Positions 8,244-17,067 of a stretch of DNA of 64,000 nt are shown one piece after another. Location: positions 21,137 to 85,136 of the forward strand of contig JAENYF010000004.1 of NCBI GenBank assembly GCA_016841905.1, written 5' to 3'. The position numbers and the translations under genes were made by a program. A model generated the notes under the pieces. It saw only the letters and a program-made list of their open reading frames with translations. It made no database searches and had not been told where the DNA came from. Position 1 is the stretch's first letter; every line of letters begins with the position of its first letter. This DNA is from Desulfoscipio geothermicus. GTDB lineage: Bacteria; Bacillota; Desulfotomaculia; Desulfotomaculales; Desulfallaceae.

Positions 8244-9190
8244 TAATCCACCACCTTGCTGCTATAGATTAAACGAATAGTTTTTTCTGCCTCAATTATT
8301 ACACTTTTAATAATATCCCGGGCGGGCTCCACTTTCTGCACCATAGCAGCTACTTGCCCGGCCATGACCGAACCCATATCGGTGTCGCCATCGACCATGG
8401 CAAGTTTCATACGCCCTACGCCCAGCTTCTCATATTCTTCCGCAGGCGCGCCGGTTTCTTCAAACTCGATAAATTTTTTAGTGAGTTTGTTTTTCAGCAC
8501 TCTGACGGGATGACCCGTAGGCCGCCCGGTAACAATGGAATCCCGGTCCTTGGACTTAATGATTGCATCCTTAACATTTTCATGGACGGTACACTCAGCA
8601 GCACAAATAAAGCGGGTACCCATTTGCACGCCCTCCGCCCCCAGCATCAAAGCTGCGGCCATCCCCCGGCCGTCGCAAATACCACCGGCAGCAATCACCG
8701 GTACTCCAACGGCATCCACGACCTGTGGCACCAGCACCATGGTGGTAATCTCGCCCACATGACCGCCGGATTCCATACCTTCAGCTATCAGCGCATCCAC
8801 CCCGGAGCGGGACAACCTTTTCGCCAAAGCTACCGAGGAGACCACCGGGATCACTTTGCTTCCGGCGCTATGCAGTAGATTTAAATACTTGCCCGGGTTG
8901 CCGGCTCCGGTGGTCACCACCGCTACCCTTTCTTCCGCCAGCAGATTGATAATTTCCTCCGCGTAAGGCGAAAGCAGCATGACATTAACCCCAAAGGGTT
9001 TACCGGTCAACTCCTTGACCTTGTGCACCTGCTCTCGCACCCACTGGGGTGTAGCCTGGCCTGATCCGATAATCCCCAACCCACCGGACTCGCTTACGGC
9101 GGCGACCAGCTCAGCGGTAGCTACCCAGGCCATCCCACCCTGCAATACAGGATACTCTATGCCCAGTAAATCGCATATGCGTGTCCTTAT
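8243..9190 (-). CDS. fabK: FMN-dependent enoyl-ACP reductase II, unusual start
   Basis: FabK is a flavin-dependent enoyl-ACP reductase of the nitronate-monooxygenase-like TIM-barrel family; it does the last reduction of the elongation cycle and replaces FabI. Signatures: GGLGIIGSG, GVNVMLLSP, GGHVGE, AAGGICDGRGMAAALMLGAEGVQMGTRF. The conserved N-terminus (RTRICDLLGIEYPVLQGGMAW) is encoded, but no ATG, GTG or TTG precedes it in frame. The only codon correctly placed behind the ribosome site GGAGGG (7 bases) is ATA at 9188-9190. The first ordinary alternative is a TTG at 9145, which would remove about 15 conserved residues and has no ribosome site. I chose 9190 on homology and spacing. Confidence 0.85.
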   Translation of the reverse strand: MRTRICDLLGIEYPVLQGGMAWVATAELVAAVSESGGLGIIGSGQATPQWVREQVHKVKELTGKPFGVNVMLLSPYAEEIINLLAEERVAVVTTGAGNPGKYLNLLHSAGSKVIPVVSSVALAKRLSRSGVDALIAEGMESGGHVGEITTMVLVPQVVDAVGVPVIAAGGICDGRGMAAALMLGAEGVQMGTRFICAAECTVHENVKDAIIKSKDRDSIVTGRPTGHPVRVLKNKLTKKFIEFEETGAPAEEYEKLGVGRMKLAMVDGDTDMGSVMAGQVAAMVQKVEPARDIIKSVIIEAEKTIRLIYSSKVVD

Positions 9191-9202
9191 GCCTATTCCC
9201 TC

Positions 9203-10216
9203 CTACCCCTGCTTTTTAGCGTCGTACCACTTAATCAGCAGGCCGGCCCAAGTAAGTCCCGCACCAAAACCAATGAGGACCACATTGTCGCCGTCTTTTA
9301 TTTTACCGCCTTTTAACGCTTCTTCTAAGGCCAGCGGAACAGAGGCTGTGGATGTGTTGCCGTAACGGTCTACGTTGACAGCCACTCGTTCCATAGGCAG
9401 TTTCATTTTTTTAGCGGCATACTCGATAATCCGAATATTCGCCTGGTGCGGTACTAAAAAATCCACATCATCGTTGGTTAACCCTGCCCGGCGCAGCACC
9501 TCGACAGCGCCGTTCTCCATCGCCCGCACCGCAAATTTAAACACTTCCCGGCCGTTCATGTGCAAATAATTTAATTCTTGCGCTATCGTTTCGCTGCTAA
9601 CCGGCAGGCGGGAACCACCTGCCGGCATATCGAGAAATTTGCCGCCGCTGCCATCGGAACCCAGCATCGAAGATAAAATACCCCGGTCGTGAGGTACCTG
9701 GCGCAGCACTACGGCACCAGCGCCATCGCCAAAAAGCACACAGGTGTTGCGGTCTTTCCAGTTAATAACCCGCGACATGGTTTCCGCACCGACTACCAGA
9801 ACAGTTTTAGCCGTTCCAGCGGAAATAAACTGCGCCCCGACGACCCCACCATAGATAAACCCGGTACATCCGGCCAACAAATCAAAAGCCCCGGCCTGGG
9901 TGGCGCCCAGCCTGTCTTGCACGAGGCAGGCGGTGGCGGGAAAAAGCATATCCGGTGTGTTGGTAGCCGTGATAATCAAATCTACTTCTTCAGGAAGCAC
10001 GCCGGCATCTTCCAACGCCCTTTGGCAAGCAATTAGGGCCTGATCGGATGTGGCCTCATGATCGGCCGCGATTCGTCTTTCGCGAATACCTGAACGCGAA
10101 TAAATCCACTCGTCACTGGTTTCCAGAGTTTTCGTTAAATCAAAATTAGTTAAAATCTGTTCCGGAGCATAGGTACCAATACCCACAATACCGGCGCGAA
10201 TTGTTTCACCTGCCAT
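9203..10216 (-). CDS. fabH: Beta-ketoacyl-ACP synthase III
   Basis: Starts fatty-acid synthesis by joining acetyl- or branched acyl-CoA to malonyl-ACP. The catalytic triad is complete: Cys117 in LLAGCTGF, His257 in VPHQANIRII, Asn287 in DRYGNTSTAS. I start it at the ATG at 10216 (337 residues), behind GGTGGGG and just after the plsX stop; an earlier ATG at 10258 would only add a non-conserved extension inside plsX. It sits in the FapR-controlled operon, as in many Firmicutes. Confidence 0.96.
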   Translation of the reverse strand: MAGETIRAGIVGIGTYAPEQILTNFDLTKTLETSDEWIYSRSGIRERRIAADHEATSDQALIACQRALEDAGVLPEEVDLIITATNTPDMLFPATACLVQDRLGATQAGAFDLLAGCTGFIYGGVVGAQFISAGTAKTVLVVGAETMSRVINWKDRNTCVLFGDGAGAVVLRQVPHDRGILSSMLGSDGSGGKFLDMPAGGSRLPVSSETIAQELNYLHMNGREVFKFAVRAMENGAVEVLRRAGLTNDDVDFLVPHQANIRIIEYAAKKMKLPMERVAVNVDRYGNTSTASVPLALEEALKGGKIKDGDNVVLIGFGAGLTWAGLLIKWYDAKKQG

Positions 10217-10220
10217 CGGC

Positions 10221-11225
10221 TTACCCCACCTTGTGCTCATTATTGTTAAGGCTATCACTGATGGCGCTGATCAGCCCATTTTCCACGGATTCCCGTGCCC
10301 GGTATACGGCGTTTTTAATGGCCAGCGCTTTAGAGCTACCGTGGCAAACAATTGCCACCCCATTAATGCCCAGCAGCGGCGCACCACCGTATTCAGAATA
10401 ACTTAACTTTTTGCTTAATTTTTTTAGAGCTGGTAACGTCAAAGTAGCGCCAATTTTTGCCAGACTACTCTCTTTCAAAGCCTGACTAATCATTTTCATT
10501 AAAAAGTCGGCCAATCCTTCGCTTGTTTTTAAAACCACATTGCCTAAAAAACCATCACAAACTACCACATCAACGGTACCCTTAAAAATATCCCGGCCTT
10601 CCATATTGCCATAAAAATTTAGCGGCGCCTCCTGCAGCAGCTGGTAAGTTTCCTGAGTCAATTCGTTGCCTTTTGTACTTTCCTCACCAACGTTTAATAA
10701 ACCCACCCGGGGGTTTTCAACGCCTAAAATCTTATGTGCAAAAAGAGAACCCATGACTGCAAATTGGACCAGATGTTTAGGTTTACAATCCACATTAGCA
10801 CCCACATCCAATAATATAGTCGCACCGCCTTCCGTGGGTATCACACTGGCCACAGCCGGCCGGGCAATGCCCGGGATGCGCCCCATGTGCAGCAGCGCTG
10901 CGGCCATAGTAGCGCCGGTGCTTCCGGCGGAAACAAACGCACTGGCCTGACCATTCCTGACCAGCTCAGCAGCCATCACCATCGAGGAGTTTTTTTTTCG
11001 CCTCACCGCCACGGCCGGTGCATCGTCCATGGCAATTACCTCATCGGCATGTACAATTTCTAAACCGGCGCAGTTATCACCCAGCATTTTTAATTCACTT
11101 AATAAAATACTGCGGTTCCCGACCAGGATAATTTGCTGCCCGGTTTCCTGGTAAGCTTGCCAGGCACCCCGCACAATTTCCCGGGGGGCATAATCGCCAC
11201 CCATAGCATCAATGGCTATTTTCAA
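10221..11225 (-). CDS. plsX: Phosphate acyltransferase PlsX
   Basis: Makes acyl-phosphate from acyl-ACP, the first step of PlsX/PlsY phospholipid synthesis, and so links fatty-acid and membrane-lipid formation. Conserved KIAIDAMGGDYAPREIVRG, ATILLDVGANVDCKP and GGAPLLGINGV are present. The start is a TTG at 11225, nine bases after GAGGAGG and overlapping the fapR end by 17 bases. It gives 334 residues, and the protein then begins exactly at the family N-terminus. A start at 11252 lacks such support. Confidence 0.95.
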   Translation of the reverse strand: MKIAIDAMGGDYAPREIVRGAWQAYQETGQQIILVGNRSILLSELKMLGDNCAGLEIVHADEVIAMDDAPAVAVRRKKNSSMVMAAELVRNGQASAFVSAGSTGATMAAALLHMGRIPGIARPAVASVIPTEGGATILLDVGANVDCKPKHLVQFAVMGSLFAHKILGVENPRVGLLNVGEESTKGNELTQETYQLLQEAPLNFYGNMEGRDIFKGTVDVVVCDGFLGNVVLKTSEGLADFLMKMISQALKESSLAKIGATLTLPALKKLSKKLSYSEYGGAPLLGINGVAIVCHGSSKALAIKNAVYRARESVENGLISAISDSLNNNEHKVG

Positions 11226-11799
11226 GCCGGTTAACCTCCTCGGATAGATCAAAGACCAAAAATTTTCCTTGAAACACTAATTCTTCTAGAACATGGGAAC
11301 TAACTCTAATCATATATTTATTGTTTTTTCTTCGCGTGACTCGCGCCCGGGCTACTACTTTTTCGCCCTGAAAAACCGGCCTTTTAAAGCTAACCTTCGA
11401 AGTGCCGGTAAGCGCTACCTCGGTATCGATCAGGGCCAGGGCCAGTGAATTAGCCTGAGCAAATAAATACTGCCCATCCAGCACCCTGGTCTTGCGCAAG
11501 GTCATATCCTCGGTAACTCTAAGCATGGACATGCCCTCTTGGCCAATTTCCAAGCCGACCAGCTCACCCACTACCTCATGATCCTCAATAGCTCTCAGTT
11601 TGGGGTAGGCTCCCCGGGCCATTTTTTTGACACGCTCCCGCATCTCGGGAATCTCCAGTTCCGCCCGGTCCAGCCTAACGGTTTGAATACTTACTCCCAG
11701 CAGCTGCGCCAATTCATCATCGGTTAAAAATGGGTTGCCAGTCAGATACCTCATTAATAAACTGTGTCGTTCAGATTTTACCACACTGCTTCTACCCAT
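11209..11799 (-). CDS. fapR: Fatty-acid and phospholipid biosynthesis regulator FapR
   Basis: Repressor of lipid genes, released from DNA by malonyl-CoA or malonyl-ACP. An N-terminal helix-turn-helix (LTDDELAQLLGVSIQTVRLDRAEL) is followed by a linker (PEMRERVKKMA) and a hot-dog effector domain (VLDGQYLFAQANSLALALID ... KVSFKRPVFQGEKVVARARV). I start it at the second ATG of the pair near 11800, seven bases after AAGGTG, giving 196 residues, close to the family norm; an ATG at 11862 is also in frame but overlaps the promoter/operator. It heads the plsX-fab operon and has a FapR-like operator at its own start site, so autoregulation is likely. Confidence 0.95.
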   Translation of the reverse strand: MGRSSVVKSERHSLLMRYLTGNPFLTDDELAQLLGVSIQTVRLDRAELEIPEMRERVKKMARGAYPKLRAIEDHEVVGELVGLEIGQEGMSMLRVTEDMTLRKTRVLDGQYLFAQANSLALALIDTEVALTGTSKVSFKRPVFQGEKVVARARVTRRKNNKYMIRVSSHVLEELVFQGKFLVFDLSEEVNRLENSH

Positions 11800-11827
11800 C
11801 ATCAAACACCTTACCATAATACCTGCA

Positions 11828-11881
11828 ACTTTAGCACCAGGTATCAAATCAGAGTATATCAAAACTGGGAAAAAAAAGCAA
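11828..11881 (-). promoter_or_regulatory. fapR promoter with FapR-type operator
   Basis: On the minus strand a -35 TTGCTT (11876-11881), a 17-base spacer and a -10 TATACT (11853-11858) form a good sigma-A promoter. Directly downstream, across the expected start point (11828-11849), minus-strand ATTTGATACCTGGTGCTAAA closely resembles the Bacillus FapR box (ATTAGTACCTGGTACTAAT-like palindrome). Its position would block transcription when FapR is bound. Identification is by eye. Confidence 0.7.
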
Positions 11882-11894
11882 CCTGTTTTAGTGT

Positions 11895-11925
11895 AAAAAA
11901 ATAAGCCCCATTTAGAGCTTATTTT
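11895..11925 (-). terminator. Terminator after rpmF
   Basis: Minus-strand AAAATAAGC, a ten-base loop, then GCTTATTTT running on into T residues. It separates yceD-rpmF from the fapR promoter, so fapR and the fab genes have their own transcript, possibly with read-through. Confidence 0.8.
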
Positions 11926-11938
11926 GGTAAATTCTGCT

Positions 11939-12115
11939 TTATTTTACCGCCACTACTTCTCTTCCCTTGTAGTAACCACAGCTGGGGCAAACCCGGTGCG
12001 GTGCCATCGGTTCATGGCATTGCGGGCAATTTGTCAGCTCGGGGGCGTCAATTTTCCAATGTGCCCTGCGCTGCCGTTTTTTTTGCTTGGATGTTCTCCT
12101 CGCTGGTACACCCAT
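11939..12115 (-). CDS. rpmF: 50S ribosomal protein L32
   Basis: A 58-residue ribosomal protein. It begins MGVPARRTSKQKKRQRRAHW, the L32 signature, and holds two CxxC pairs (CPQCHEP ... CPSCGYY), so it is the zinc-binding (C+) form of L32. It lies between yceD and fapR, the classical order. Confidence 0.97.
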   Translation of the reverse strand: MGVPARRTSKQKKRQRRAHWKIDAPELTNCPQCHEPMAPHRVCPSCGYYKGREVVAVK

Positions 12116-12155
12116 ACTTCATCCACCCCCTTTTATTTATGACTTCATTCATGGC

Positions 12156-12668
12156 TTATTTCAACAATTCTTGTAATTTAGCCAGGCGTGGGTCTAATTC
12201 CTGCTGAACACAGCTACACTGCTCCTGATTCAGGTCCACACCACACACCGCACATAATCCCTGGCACTGTTCACTGCAAATAAACCGCATGGGCAGGTTC
12301 ATGATAACTGCAGTCAATACCTCCGGCGTAATATCGATGACATCACCGGAATAGGCCACCCATTCTTCAGTTTGACCACTGTGGGTTGGCTGGTTTTTTT
12401 CGTAATATGTTTCACTGAAAGGCAGGCTCAGGGTCAAAACAAAATCCCTCAAACAGCGGTTGCAAGGTACTTTCAGCGCAACCTGCACTTCCCCTTCTAC
12501 ATTTATTGCACTGTTGCCCACATTGGTTAAGGTAAGTGCAAACTGCGCCGGTTCCACAAAGTTAAACTCGCTGTCATCAAGCAACAACGCAGGTAATGAG
12601 TCCGAAAAAGTTACCTTCCGGCGTTCACCCTTCACCTTTTTCAAACGCTCTACATTTAAAAAGGGCAT
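12156..12668 (-). CDS. yceD: YceD family protein (DUF177)
   Basis: Protein of 170 residues of the YceD/DUF177 family, almost always encoded just before rpmF and implicated in 23S rRNA or ribosome assembly in other organisms. The start at 12668 has GGAGGGG seven bases upstream. There are a central CNRCL motif and a C-terminal cysteine-rich tail (CSEQCQGLCAVCGVDLNQEQ, then CSC) that probably binds zinc. It shares a promoter with rpmF. Confidence 0.9.
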   Translation of the reverse strand: MPFLNVERLKKVKGERRKVTFSDSLPALLLDDSEFNFVEPAQFALTLTNVGNSAINVEGEVQVALKVPCNRCLRDFVLTLSLPFSETYYEKNQPTHSGQTEEWVAYSGDVIDITPEVLTAVIMNLPMRFICSEQCQGLCAVCGVDLNQEQCSCVQQELDPRLAKLQELLK

Positions 12669-12697
12669 AGACACCCCTCCATAGTTCAACAGGTAAA

Positions 12698-12727
12698 ATT
12701 ATATAAAATTTGGAGGTTGTTTGTCAA
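12698..12727 (-). promoter_or_regulatory. Promoter of yceD-rpmF
   Basis: Consensus sigma-A elements on the minus strand: TTGACA (12722-12727), 18-base spacer, TATAAT (12698-12703), about 30 bases before the yceD start. Confidence 0.85.
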
Positions 12728-12935
12728 GGGGGCACCCGGTCACCACCACCATATACACCCACATTTTTAATTAAACATTAAGTGACAACTTATTCTCAAT
12801 TTTTAATTTTCAATAATACAGCTGGTAAAATAGCCAAGCAAAACATTTATTGGTAATGATGCGTTGAAATAGTAATTAGGGTAGGCATTTGCACATAAAT
12901 CTATAAGAGGTCTCTCTTGCATAGGGGGTTCGAAA

Positions 12936-14174
12936 TTGTTGAGACAGCACCCGAAAAAAAAACTACCTGCCTCACTGCTGTGGACAGCTCTGGCTTTAGT
13001 ATTTGTGGTGGCGATGATTACACATCCCAAGGATGTGTTCCAGGGTGCAACCATGGGGCTGAAAACCTGGTGGGACTATGTATTTCCTTCATTATTACCG
13101 TTTTTTATTTCCGCTGAAATACTGATGCGCTTGGGTTTTGTTAAATTCTTAGGGGTCTTATTGGAGCCCATCATGCGACCCTTATTCAATGTGCCGGGCA
13201 GCGGGGCCTTTGTAATGGTAGTTGGTTACACCTCCGGTTTTCCCATTGGCGGCATGGTTACAGCTCAACTGCGCCAGCAAGGCTTATGTACCCGGGTGGA
13301 GGGCGAGCGGCTGATGTCGTTTACCAACAACTCGAGCCCTTTATTCATGCTGACCGCTGTATCTGTCGGCATGTTTGGCAAACCCGAGCTGGGCTTAGTT
13401 ATTGCCGGGTCACATTACCTGGCCAATCTTCTGCTCGGCCTGGCACTGCGTTTTTACGGGCGCAGCGACCGGACCCAGCCGCTTATGGCAGGTGGTTCCT
13501 GGTCGGTGCGCAGCGCCTTTAGCGCCCTGCTGCAGCACCAGCGGACCGAGCAGCAGCCCCTGGGCAAGTTATTAGGTGAATCGGTGGCATCATCAGTCAC
13601 TAAGCTGATTAATATCGGTGGTTTTATTATTTTATTTGCCGTTATTATCCGGCTGCTCAATGAGGCCGGTGTCATCGCCCAAATCGCCGCAGCGATAGGC
13701 CTGGTACTGGTTCCCCTGGGATTTGCACCCGATATTTTAACCGCACTGGCCAGTGGTTTTTTTGAAATGACCATTGGCAATAAATTAGCCTCGGAAGCGG
13801 CGGCCACTGAACTGCAGCAGTTGATGGCCGTGGGGATGATTCTGGGCTGGAGCGGTCTTTCAATCCACGCCCAAGTGGCCAGTATGATAGCCCAGACTGA
13901 CCTGCGCATGGGTATTTTTGTAGCTACCCGGATCACCCACGCCATGCTGGCTGCTTGTTTGACCTGGCTTTTTTACCAACCGATTAGCGCGGTCAACCTC
14001 TCGGCCGTACCGGTTGTATCCCCCGTGGTTACTTGGTCCCACTTTCATACCTGGGTTTTTTCGTTGCAATTATGGCTGGCCATGACGCTTATGCTAGTAT
14101 TTCTAACCTTAATTGGTGTTTTTTATCAGGCTATTGCTTCATTTATACAAAGAGATCACCGGATAAAATTTTAG
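12936..14174 (+). CDS. ylbJ: Sporulation integral membrane protein YlbJ
   Basis: Multi-spanning membrane protein of 412 residues. In Bacillus YlbJ is made under sigma-E control in the mother cell and is needed for a proper spore cortex. It has a positively charged start (RQHPKKK), then some eight hydrophobic segments, with the typical FPSLLPFFISAEILMRLGF, GYTSGFPIGGMVTAQL and MSFTNNSSPLFM. Translation probably begins at the TTG at 12936 (or 12939) behind ATAGGGGG. It is convergent with the coaD operon. I could not assign a clear sigma-E promoter in the 12728-12935 gap. Confidence 0.92.
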   Translation: MLRQHPKKKLPASLLWTALALVFVVAMITHPKDVFQGATMGLKTWWDYVFPSLLPFFISAEILMRLGFVKFLGVLLEPIMRPLFNVPGSGAFVMVVGYTSGFPIGGMVTAQLRQQGLCTRVEGERLMSFTNNSSPLFMLTAVSVGMFGKPELGLVIAGSHYLANLLLGLALRFYGRSDRTQPLMAGGSWSVRSAFSALLQHQRTEQQPLGKLLGESVASSVTKLINIGGFIILFAVIIRLLNEAGVIAQIAAAIGLVLVPLGFAPDILTALASGFFEMTIGNKLASEAAATELQQLMAVGMILGWSGLSIHAQVASMIAQTDLRMGIFVATRITHAMLAACLTWLFYQPISAVNLSAVPVVSPVVTWSHFHTWVFSLQLWLAMTLMLVFLTLIGVFYQAIASFIQRDHRIKF

Positions 14175-14214
14175 CTCCGGCGATCCCCTGGCAGTGCTAT
14201 GTATGCTTATTATG

Positions 14215-14676
14215 CTATTCCTTGGGGGCACCTTTTAATTCAGACCGGTTGACCTGTACCTGGACCAAGATACTATTTAATGTTTCCTCCAGTTCGGCCA
14301 GCATTTCATCAGCATAATCCATTGCTCCCTGCTTGATGTGCCTTGCCACTTCTTCACTGCGCAAGCGAATTTCTTCGCCCATTTCTTGCGCCTTACGGGT
14401 AACTTCTGAGTCCACCGCCTTTTTCTCCAGCTGCATTTCGGCGTCCTCAATGATGCGCACTGCTTCGCGTTTAGAATCAGTGATCACCTTGTCCCTTTCC
14501 TGCAACACCCACTTAGCTTGGCGCAGCTCTTCCGGCAAGGATGCCCTAATCCGATCTAAATAATCAAGTAACCTGTCTTCATCTACTAAAACCCGTTTGG
14601 TCATGGGAACTTTGGGACTGCTTTCAATTAATTCTTCCATTTCATTGATCACATTAAATAACTCCAAAACAGGCAC
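14215..14676 (-). CDS. Coiled-coil protein of unknown function
   Basis: I do not recognise a characterised family with certainty. The 153-residue protein begins MPVLELFNVINEMEELIES, and residues ~40-130 are a charged, heptad-like helix (VLQERDKVITDSKREAVRII ... EEIRLRSEEVARHIKQG). This resembles the stalk-like subunits b/E/H of rotary ATPases and DivIVA-type helices. There is no membrane segment. It starts 4 bases after the coaD stop, so it is probably co-translated with coaD and rsmD; a conserved neighbour role near ylbJ/coaD is plausible but unproven. Confidence 0.8.
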   Translation of the reverse strand: MPVLELFNVINEMEELIESSPKVPMTKRVLVDEDRLLDYLDRIRASLPEELRQAKWVLQERDKVITDSKREAVRIIEDAEMQLEKKAVDSEVTRKAQEMGEEIRLRSEEVARHIKQGAMDYADEMLAELEETLNSILVQVQVNRSELKGAPKE

Positions 14677-14680
14677 CTCC

Positions 14681-15163
14681 CTAACGGTTTCTAAATTTTT
14701 CCTCCAACCTTTCCTGGATTACTGGCGGCACTAATTTATTCACATTACCGCCAAAGGTGATCACTTCTTTGACTGCGCTGGAGCTGATATAGGAATATTC
14801 GGCCCTGGTCATTAGAAAAACAGTTTCCACTGAAGAATGCAAGCTTTTATTGGTCAAGGCCATCATAAATTCAGTTTCAAAGTCAGATAAAGCCCTTAAG
14901 CCTCTGATGATTACCTGGGCGTCCTTTTGTTTAGCGTATTCAACTGTTAAGCCGTAAAATTGGTCCACAACCACATTAAAATATGGCCGGGTTACTTCTC
15001 TAATCATGTCCATCCGTTCTTCTGTAGTAAAAAGCGGGTTTTTACATATATTTGAAGATACAGCCACAATTAACCTATCAAACATTATTGCCGTGCGTTC
15101 AATAATGTCCAGGTGTCCATAGGTAACTGGATCGAAACTGCCCGGATAAATTGCTACTCGCAA
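14681..15163 (-). CDS. coaD: Phosphopantetheine adenylyltransferase
   Basis: Adenylates 4'-phosphopantetheine, the penultimate step of coenzyme A synthesis. It has 160 residues with the nucleotidyltransferase motif [26 protein letters not shown], and the closing [12 protein letters not shown]. It is in an operon with rsmD upstream, the common rsmD-coaD pair. Confidence 0.97.
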   Translation of the reverse strand: MRVAIYPGSFDPVTYGHLDIIERTAIMFDRLIVAVSSNICKNPLFTTEERMDMIREVTRPYFNVVVDQFYGLTVEYAKQKDAQVIIRGLRALSDFETEFMMALTNKSLHSSVETVFLMTRAEYSYISSSAVKEVITFGGNVNKLVPPVIQERLEEKFRNR

Positions 15164-15203
15164 GACTTTGCCCTCCTCAGAATATCAGGTTAATAAACCT
15201 TTT

Positions 15204-15755
15204 CTAATGCTGTTCATAAAAAACCAGGGCTGTATCGCCATATTTAAGCCGGCGCTTTTGTTGATACAGGCCTACCTGGTCAGGCATCTCTTCATCTGCC
15301 CCAATTTCTATGATAATTAAGCCGTTTAAACGCAATACAGGAAATTGATTTAAAGTATTCAACACACCTGCCGCCAGTCCCTGCCGGTATGGCGGGTCAG
15401 CAAATACAATATCATAAGTATCTTGTTTGCGCATAGCCGCAGCCAGGGCTCTATCAACATTGCCCAGCACAACCTCAGCGCTCCCGCCTAGCCCGGTAAT
15501 AGCTAGGTTATCCTTAAGGATACGCAGAACCCGGAGGTCTATTTCCACAAATAAAACCTTGGAGACCCCGCGGCTCAGCGCTTCTATGCCTACACTGCCG
15601 GTGCCGGCATATAGATCCGCAAAGCTGCTGGCAGTCAACCGGCTGCCGAGGATACTAAACAAGGCTTCTTTAACCCGGTCCGACGTAGGCCTAACCGGAA
15701 GTTTACCCGGTGATTTCAATCGCCTTTTTTTGGCCATTCCGGCAATTACCCGCAA
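15204..15755 (-). CDS. rsmD: 16S rRNA (guanine966-N2)-methyltransferase
   Basis: Methylates G966 of 16S rRNA with S-adenosylmethionine. It is a Rossmann-fold enzyme of 183 residues: RVIAGMAKKRRL start, RPTSDRVKEALFSIL, motif I FADLYAGTGSVGIEAL, and catalytic FADPPYRQG. First gene of the rsmD-coaD-coiled-coil operon. Confidence 0.95.
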   Translation of the reverse strand: MRVIAGMAKKRRLKSPGKLPVRPTSDRVKEALFSILGSRLTASSFADLYAGTGSVGIEALSRGVSKVLFVEIDLRVLRILKDNLAITGLGGSAEVVLGNVDRALAAAMRKQDTYDIVFADPPYRQGLAAGVLNTLNQFPVLRLNGLIIIEIGADEEMPDQVGLYQQKRRLKYGDTALVFYEQH

Positions 15756-15957
15756 AACTATCCTACCTTTCCATCAAATCTTATTAATTATACCATAAAA
15801 AGTTTGAAGCAAATAATTTAAAGACAGAATCATCAAAAAAACTGCATATAATTACTGATAGGGGTAAATATATTGACAAGTAGATAATAAAAACTGACTT
15901 TGCCAACAGGCTTTACCAAAACTCATCTTTAGATACGTGGAAAAGGGTGAATAAACA

Positions 15958-16911
15958 GTGCTCGACAGCAAATTTTTAAACGCGATGAATATATCATTGG
16001 ACCTAGCGCTGGAAGCCAGGGAAATTATCCGTGGGGAAACTGGACAGGAAATTCCCGGCGTGCGAGTGGACAAGGATACTTATGATCACGCCACCGTAAC
16101 CACGGTGCATATTGAAGACCAGAACGCCCAGACGATTATGGGCAAACCGGTGGGTAAATACATCACTATCGAGGCGCCGGTGATTAAGGAAAATAACCAG
16201 CAGGCGCACCGGGAAGTAGCCGAGATTCTGGCTGAGCAGTTAAAAAATCTGTTTAATCTGCCTATGGAATTAAACGTACTGGTGATTGGGCTGGGTAACT
16301 GGAACGCCACGCCGGATGCGCTGGGTCCCAAAGTTGTCGACCAGTGCCTGGTCACCAGACATCTCTATAATTACGCGCCCCAGGATCTGCAGGGCGGCAT
16401 GCGACCGGTAAGTGCCCTCGCACCGGGAGTGCTGGGCATCACCGGTATCGAAACCGCTGAAATAGTCCGCGGGGTGGTGGAAAAAACCCGTCCTTCATTG
16501 ATTATAGCCATTGACTCGCTAGCCGCCCGCAGCGCGGATCGTATCGCCACCACCATTCAGGTGGCCGACACCGGAATTAACCCAGGCTCGGGCATCGGCA
16601 ATAAACGGGCAGGCATTAACCAGGAAACCATGGGCGTACGTGTTATCGCCATTGGCGTGCCCACGGTGACCCACGCGGCGATTATCGCTCAGGATGCCAT
16701 CGAAAAATATATTCAAAGCACCGGAGGCCGACCCGGAGATGCCAGCTCAGCCATCAAAAATGTGCTGGAGCCTTTTGGCGGCAATCTAACGGTCACTCCC
16801 AAGGAAATTGACGCTTTAATTGAGGATACCGCTGAAATTATTGCCGGCGCCATTAATATGGCCATGCATCCAGGCATCAGTCCGGAGGATTACGGGTATT
16901 ACCTGCACTAG
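15958..16911 (+). CDS. gpr: Germination protease GPR
   Basis: Spore protease that degrades DNA-protecting small acid-soluble proteins at germination. It has 317 residues from a GTG start behind AAAGGG. An N-terminal stretch (NISLDLALEARE) matches the propeptide and mature N-terminal region removed during activation. The core GLGNWNATPDALGPKVV, APGVLGITGIETAEI and DSLAARSADRI is conserved. One likely substrate, the SASP gene, is encoded 156 bases away and convergent. The enzyme is expected in the forespore (sigma-G); upstream GCATA near 15844 may be a -35 element, but the -10 is unconvincing. Confidence 0.95.
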   Translation: MLDSKFLNAMNISLDLALEAREIIRGETGQEIPGVRVDKDTYDHATVTTVHIEDQNAQTIMGKPVGKYITIEAPVIKENNQQAHREVAEILAEQLKNLFNLPMELNVLVIGLGNWNATPDALGPKVVDQCLVTRHLYNYAPQDLQGGMRPVSALAPGVLGITGIETAEIVRGVVEKTRPSLIIAIDSLAARSADRIATTIQVADTGINPGSGIGNKRAGINQETMGVRVIAIGVPTVTHAAIIAQDAIEKYIQSTGGRPGDASSAIKNVLEPFGGNLTVTPKEIDALIEDTAEIIAGAINMAMHPGISPEDYGYYLH

Positions 16912-16927
16912 CCCATAAAAAGAGAAA

Positions 16928-17007
16928 ACAAGCGGCTTACCGCTTGTGGTTTGCCCTCTGCCAGGTGACCTAACTTAAACTAAACTCGGACCAGCCACCT
17001 GACAGAG
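16928..17007. terminator. Two hairpins between convergent gpr and SASP genes
   Basis: The first, ACAAGCGG-CTTA-CCGCTTGT (16928-16947), carries a T-rich tail (TTTTCTCTTTTT) on the minus strand, so it fits as the SASP terminator and may also serve gpr. The second is a longer inverted repeat, CTCTGcCAGGTG (16956-16967) with CACCTGaCAGAG (16996-17007), one mismatch, 28-base loop, followed by a weak T stretch on the plus strand. Confidence 0.65.
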
Positions 17008-17067
17008 GCCTAATTTTAATATTTACGCAACATACAACACGATACTTGCAACCTTAAACCTTAACCT

